NCBI GenBank assembly: GCA_029204225.1
Contig: MU831885.1
Span: 34,473 to 98,472 of the forward strand
DNA from: Diphasiastrum complanatum
Taxonomy: Eukaryota > Streptophyta > Lycopodiopsida > Lycopodiales > Lycopodiaceae
Direction of reading: 5' to 3'
Length of the DNA: 64,000 bases
How positions within the stretch are numbered: position 1 is the first letter of the stretch; every line of letters starts with the position of its first letter. Under the pieces are notes generated by a model, which saw nothing but the letters and a program-made list of their open reading frames with translations, did no database searches and had not been told where the DNA came from. Below are positions 58,797 to 64,000 of the stretch, piece after piece. The translations under genes were made by a program, and so were the position numbers.

Positions 58797-61335
58797 AATG
58801 TGAAACGTCCTCCTGAACATATCATCTTCATTTCGATGACTATTCGCCAAACATTCTTGTTCTTCAAATTTTCGGTAAGGTGAAAAGATATTTCTTCATA
58901 TGTTTCATCCTTTAGATATTTCTTCGTCTTAGAGAATATGTGTCTTTGTTGTTTCTTAATTGAATAGGTTGTTTTGATTTGATCCTTGAATTGTTGATAA
59001 GAACTGGAATCAATCTTCAAAACATCATCAAACTTAAAAGATCTGGATTCAACGTCACATATAGAAACATCACCACGACAAAGGCACAAATGAATATTCA
59101 TGAACGATTCAATTCGTCATGTAATTTCTGAGAAAACTCTAAGTTTTGTTGAGCCTCAATCAAAAGCAAGTCTTCTTTTGATTTCTTATAACGGCCAACT
59201 GGGAGGTTGTCGAATTCTTCTAGCTTAACCGGGAGCAATATTCCATCAAACAGCTCCTGAGTTAACTTTCTATCTTCATCTGAATCACTACGAAGTGTGA
59301 TTTCTTTACAGTAACAAACTAAAAATCTAATAAAAGAGCTTTAAACATAAAAATTTTGAACAAAAAATAATGTCTTTGCCGCAAAGGTACCAAACTGCCA
59401 AAATGAATATGTACAGAACTGTTTGTAACGGAACGACTTCCTTCTGTCTTGCAGATTATGTCAAATCTCCACAAAATATTTTGCAAAGTTCCACTCACAA
59501 TCCACATAAAGACTGAAGAGTTTAGGATAGGCCATATTTACATTAATCAGCAATCCTGCATCATCGAACGCGCCTAAAGCCGCAACAACTTGAGGTTTGT
59601 ACAGTTGAAACTACGACTTTTGCTTCCAAAAATTTCGCTTATTGTCTTCGTTCCTCAAAAACTGGAATTCTTTGATTCAAATATATTCAAGAGCATACAT
59701 AGGCGAAGAGCCTATGTATAACTCTGTTGATCCGAAAGGCACGACCTGGAATTTCCCCTGGATTATGCCCCAGCAGAGACATCCTTTCTACTCGATAGAG
59801 AGCTGGGCCCATAACCAGAGAAAGTTATCCTTGTCCCAAGGTCGCTTCCACTCGTCGAAGGCGATGCCTACTGTGCCTGGTAGCATCATGTAATCCACAC
59901 GCCATTGCAATTCAATATTAAATGCATGTGGACACCACTTCCAGAATCGTTCAGCAAATGCACGGAATCTTTCAGCACATACCTTTGACTGATTACAACG
60001 TGTTCGCTTTGGCTATGTAGATGTAGTTGCCAAATCTTGAGTTTGCAACTCAGCAGCCAGCTTCTGACCTTCCAATTGTTGCTTGATATCTGATAGCTCC
60101 TGTGCAAGCTTGTCAATCTTCGCGACTGCCTCCAAATATTCAGGATGGTCTGAGGCTCCGTAGCAGGATGACACAGCTTGGATTTGTTGTGTGAGGTCAT
60201 CAATGCGGAGCAGGGCCTGAAGATATTCTTCGCGAGAGTCGGGCCCACTAGAATATGGGGTGGCTTCACTAGACAGCTCTGCCAACTCTTCCTCGACAAG
60301 TGCCTTCACATCCTCGAGCGGATGCAAGAACTCAACTCAAAAAAATTTGAGCATCTGGTTCAGCTTCGTGAGGTCTACTGTGATTGACCCTGCATTGGTG
60401 CTTAGAGAAAGAGCAACTTCTTCCTTTATTCGCGTCATTTGCTCCTCTTGCAAATATTTTTGGAGGGTGACATTGTGTTGATTTGCAGCCAAAAGCTGTT
60501 GCTTCAAAGAATTATATTGAGTGTCTGAAAATTGTCAGACTTGGTCTCAATTGCCTTATTAGTCTGCTTCAAATAATCAACTTCATTTATTACAGTCTGA
60601 AGCTGTGTTTTGAGAGAACGATTTCGTTCAATCAATTTCGTGTTGTCTGATTCAAGCAAATCGATCTTCTCGTAGGACGCTTTAGAGAGCCTTGGCATCT
60701 TCTCTCTGAGTTGACAAACTCCATGGTGAGCTTTTTGTGATACTTGTCAAACTCATAGACCTCAGTCACTAAATTCTTGGCTCTCTCGGTCATGGTATGA
60801 AACTATTGGGGCTGATTGTCTAGTTCATCTTCATCTCCAATAGGTGCCCCAGTGTCGCCTTCAGCAGCTGCTCGTGCCTTTCCTGATGTATCGAACTGAG
60901 TTGCATCATCATCCGAGGTAGATTGAGTTGCATCATCACTCTACTGCTTCTGGGATGTGAAAGCAGTTGCTGGCTTTGAAGGATCAACAACAGCAACAAC
61001 AGCATCTGTATCCATAGCCACAACTGGAACTATATATGGTTGGGATGGTGCAACATCAATCTCCATAGCAGTGGTAGCTGCTACTTCGACTGGTGGTGCA
61101 GCATTTGATGTAATAGGGATAGGAACGGTCAAGTGTTGAAAAGATCAATAGGTTTTGGAGCCAATATCCTTCCAGTCAGCATTGTTTTCTCTTGCTCAAT
61201 CAAAATTCCAAAATGATCGCACAATCGAGAAACATGTGCTCCAACTCCAGAAAACTTTTGGTGTTTAATCCATCGCAAAAAAGCCTTGTATGTAATAACA
61301 CCGAAGCAAACTAGATTACCCGCTAGTGCGTCCAA
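58783..61335 (-). pseudogene. Extra ORF downstream of integrase, unknown function
   Basis: Sense-oriented with pol and filling the space between integrase and PPT. Reading from 61335: [20 protein letters not shown], then HVSRLCDHFGILIEQEKTML; a frameshift near 61133; a Pro/Ala/Val/Thr-rich acidic stretch with SDDDATQ; a helical, coiled-coil-like part (MPRLSKASYEKIDLLESDN 60698; LAQELSDIKQQLEGQKLAAE near 60090); then LPGTVGIAFDEWKRPWDKD (59890 down), VVAALGAFDDAGLLINVN, SDEDRKLTQELFDGILLP, and the last open part 59101-58778 ending GGRFTFEERDM. Several stops and shifts interrupt it. No transmembrane segment or signal peptide is evident, which argues against a classical env-like protein. I recognise no family. 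Its length, about 800 codons, is large for an accessory ORF. Confidence 0.55.
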
Positions 61336-64000
61336 TATATAGCCAAAATTTTGGACTCAACATTCTTTGTAGCATAATCCGTTGCAACTAGAATATAACG
61401 ACATTTCGTATGTTGGGTCACAAGTTTGATTGGACTGACAAAGTCGATCCCCCACTTCTCAAATGGTGCAAGAGGCAGGATTGGTGTCAATGGCCAATTC
61501 ATTGCTTTTGTAGGCTTGCTAGATCTCTGGCATGGATCGCACGAACAAATAAAATTTGATACATCCTTGAACATGGTTGGCCACCAGTATTGGCGGTCAA
61601 TATTTTATTAACTGTGTTCTTTAAGGCAAAGTGTTCTCCAACATCTTCCGAGTGTAAGGCTTTAACAACTTTTTTAATGTCTTTAGTTTCGAGACATCTT
61701 CGTAGTTGATGGTCAGCACCAAGCTTGTACAGAACATTGTTAATAATCTTATAAGGTGCTACCTTATATTGAAAAACTATCTTTTGCTCCAAATCGTAAC
61801 CATCCGAATATATCTGATCCTTGAGATAAGTAATGATATCAAAATATAACGAATTGGTGGAAGAAATTTCAAATAGATGTTCGTCTAGAAAATCATCATT
61901 AATTGGTTCTTCAATTTTTCCAGTGCTGAGTCGCGATAAATAATCAGCATTTGTATGATACTTTCCTTGGCGAAGTTCTACTTGATAAGTGAATTCCTGC
62001 ATAAGTAGAACCCATCGAGCAATTCGTCCTGATAAAACTGGTTTATTCACAAGATACTTAAGAGCATAATGATCAACATGAAAAATAAATGCATATCCCA
62101 GCAAATAATGCCAAAATTTCTTAACAATGAAAATCATGCCAAGTGCTTCCCTTTCTATAGCCGAATATTTCTTCTCTGAGGCACTGAGATGTCGACTCGC
62201 ATAGTAGATGGGATGATTTTTCTTCTAATTGTCCTTCTCGCTCAAACAGACGCCAATAGCAAATGCAGAAATATCAACATGACTATGAAATAAAATAGCC
62301 CAATTGGGTGGTCTCAGAATAGGAACATTGATCAACCTTTGCTTAAGTTCTTCGAATGCTTTTTGCTGTTCATTCGTCCACTAAGTATTCCACTTATTTC
62401 TTGAGTAGATAAGTGAGAGAGGCAACAATAGAAGCATGATTTTGAACAAATCTCTGATAATAACCGACATGTCCTAAGAGAGCTCTTAGTTTACGTAGAT
62501 TGGTTGGTATCTGAAGATTCTTTATAAGCTCGACTTTATCTTTGTAGACTTATATTCCACTGTTTGATATTCTGTGTCCCAGTAATGTTCCTTCTTTCAT
62601 ACCAAAAAAACATTTCTCTGTATGAAGGGATAAACAAGTATCTCGACATTGTTGCAATGTTAATTTCAGCTTCTGTAGGTGTGTCTTGAAATCACTATAT
62701 ACACAGAAATAATCCAGAAACATTTCGAGAAAAGTTCTTAGGAAAGCAGCAAAAATAAAATATCATGATTCGTTGAAAAGTCGCTGGTGCGTTACAAAGA
62801 CCAAAGGGCATTTTGTTGTAGGCATAAGTGCCCCAATCCATAGTGAATGTGGTCTTTGAATGATCCTCCTTCCGCACTCCAACCTGATTATAACCATAAA
62901 AATCGTCACAAAAATTGTAACGCTCTTGACCAGCAACCTGATCTAAGATGGAATCAGTGAAGGACAAAGGATGATGATCCTTCCTTGTGGCATCATTGAG
63001 TTTGCGAAAATCATGGCATATTCGTATTTTGCCATTCTTCTTCTTTGGGGACGACAACAATGGATGAAACTCATTCATTGCTTAAGACGAGATAGATAAT
63101 ACATGCCTTAAGGTGCTTGTTGAGTTTGTTCTTAACCATGAGAGAGTACTTGGGATTGAGACAATATTGTCTCTGTCGAACAGGTACAACATCTTCTTTA
63201 AGATCAATACGGTGCTCTTTGAATTCTACAGGTATACCCTTCAAATCGTTGAGCGACCAGGCAAAAACATTTTGATACTCTTTCAATAATTCAGTGAATT
63301 TCGCCAACTCCGATTCTCCAAGTGACTTTGAAACATGCACAAATCTGCCAGGTGCAAGTTCAATTAGTTCAGTAGAATCTGGTAAAGTGATATCTTCTGT
63401 CATACTGGCCTTGTGTATGGCCATGAATTTCTCGCATGGTTGACTCGATTGATGTATTCTTGTCGTCAGCCTGGTTCTTGTTACCAAAATTCGTGTTCAG
63501 ATTCGTCACTCGAATCATCACACTCTTTCGAGTTCGTGTCTGCAACTTCAATTTCTTCAATTGAAACATCAGCTTCAACATTGTAGGCATTGAAGAATTC
63601 CCCTTCGTCAGCATTCTCGTAACATTCGAAATATTGTACTTCAATGTCAGATGCATTAGAAAAAATATTTAAGGCAAAAAAGAAGATTCTTCTAAGGTAA
63701 AACTCGGTGTCAGACAAAGGAGTGATTATTTGTTCTGTTGGCTTACCTTGATTATTGGTCTCACCAGTCTGAAATCTCAACTCTCTGGATTTCCAATGAA
63801 CACTTGTGTTTGATTGATAAAGCCAGGGGTCGTCCAGCCAGCATATAATAAGATGACAAACCAAGTGTTTGAATAACTATGAAATTCATTGTGAATGGCT
63901 TGGCTTGAATGTTAAAACAGTGAACATCCTTAAGTTCTCCAACAGGTTTTTCGTCGCGTCCGACTCAACTATACTTGATGTCTTCGTTGTGTCGGTTGAA
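61336..64000 (-). pseudogene. Ty3/gypsy pol (protease end, RT, RNase H, partial integrase)
   Basis: From the window end downwards: protease end (MLAGRPLALSIKH-like near 63830); an acidic linker; pre-RT (LAPGRFVHVSKSLGESEL, VFAWSLNDLKGIP, EHRIDL); RT (GKIRICHDFRKLNDATRKD, FCDDFYGYNQV, YNKMPFGLCNAPATFQR 62695-63078). The palm box reads FLDYFCVY near 62711 in place of FLDDF, so a catalytic Asp is lost. LLGHRISNSGI follows, then connection and RNase H (YALKYLVNKPVLSGRIARW, HTNADYLSRL), the zinc-binding start of integrase ([10 protein letters not shown]), and the first two integrase Asp residues ([16 protein letters not shown]). Integrase stops at about 61340, before its catalytic Glu. The sequence style is closest to the plant Athila/Tat side of gypsy. 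Confidence 0.85.

Noticed and set aside
59886-60299. 137-residue minus-strand ORF
   Set aside because: It is in a different frame from the coherent coiled-coil reading of the extra gypsy ORF, so probably a shadow.

Overview
The window reads as nuclear DNA of a land plant with a large, repeat-rich genome. The evidence is spliced genes with GT/AG introns, a phytocyanin gene with a GPI-type tail, Ty1/copia and Ty3/gypsy elements primed by initiator-Met tRNA, a PIF/Harbinger remnant, a tRNA-derived SINE and long GA/CT microsatellites. A Penelope-like reverse transcriptase fragment and a DUF7869-like transposase would fit a non-flowering vascular plant (fern, lycophyte or gymnosperm), but the sequence alone does not settle this. 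Only one gene looks intact and cellular: the two-exon phytocyanin at 49973-50922, minus strand.

Layout: 1-1508 is a degenerate minisatellite followed by CA/CCG-rich DNA. 1509-2861 is a gypsy gag riddled with stops, then a probable LTR and primer-binding site (3334-4249). 4780-5336 holds an unidentified decayed minus-strand ORF. 6546-7258 is a copia gag fragment. 9407-15643 is a nearly complete copia element on the minus strand, with 737-bp LTRs and the target duplication CTTAG, inserted into an older retroelement remnant. 17137-18900 is an exact-looking 882-bp tandem duplication inside a possible CACTA-like remnant. 19641-25820 contains a broken plus-strand gypsy element (gag/PR/RT start, then PPT and 3' LTR), with tandem repeats, a (GA)n tract and a Penelope-like RT between. 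25859-26820 is another gypsy remnant.

The most interesting stretch is 28.7-47.8 kb. Three copies (A, B, C) of a DUF7869-like transposase gene lie here. A (28690-30387) ends where a small copia element (30388-34738) begins. B (40998-44184) is the longest. C (38148-40083) is an inverted 3' half of the same gene. Between C and B, and again in introns of the next gene, lie 14 copies of a palindromic 15-17 bp motif (CCTATGCTNAGCATAGG). The next gene (44612-47790) appears to encode a DNA amino-methyltransferase-like protein with a DPPY-type motif (ADIPYG) and a QKP motif-X-like segment. My inference is that transposase, palindromes and methyltransferase belong to one mobile unit, now decayed.

The rest is AT-rich DNA to 49.9 kb, the phytocyanin, sparse DNA, an 85-bp SINE with a 16-bp target duplication (54467-54551), a Harbinger transposase remnant (54800-55640), two opposed CT/GA microsatellites (56602-57352, the second inside an LTR), and a minus-strand gypsy element (57527-64000). 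That gypsy element has an extra ORF downstream of a truncated integrase and runs off the window end. All reading was by eye; no database search or alignment program was used.
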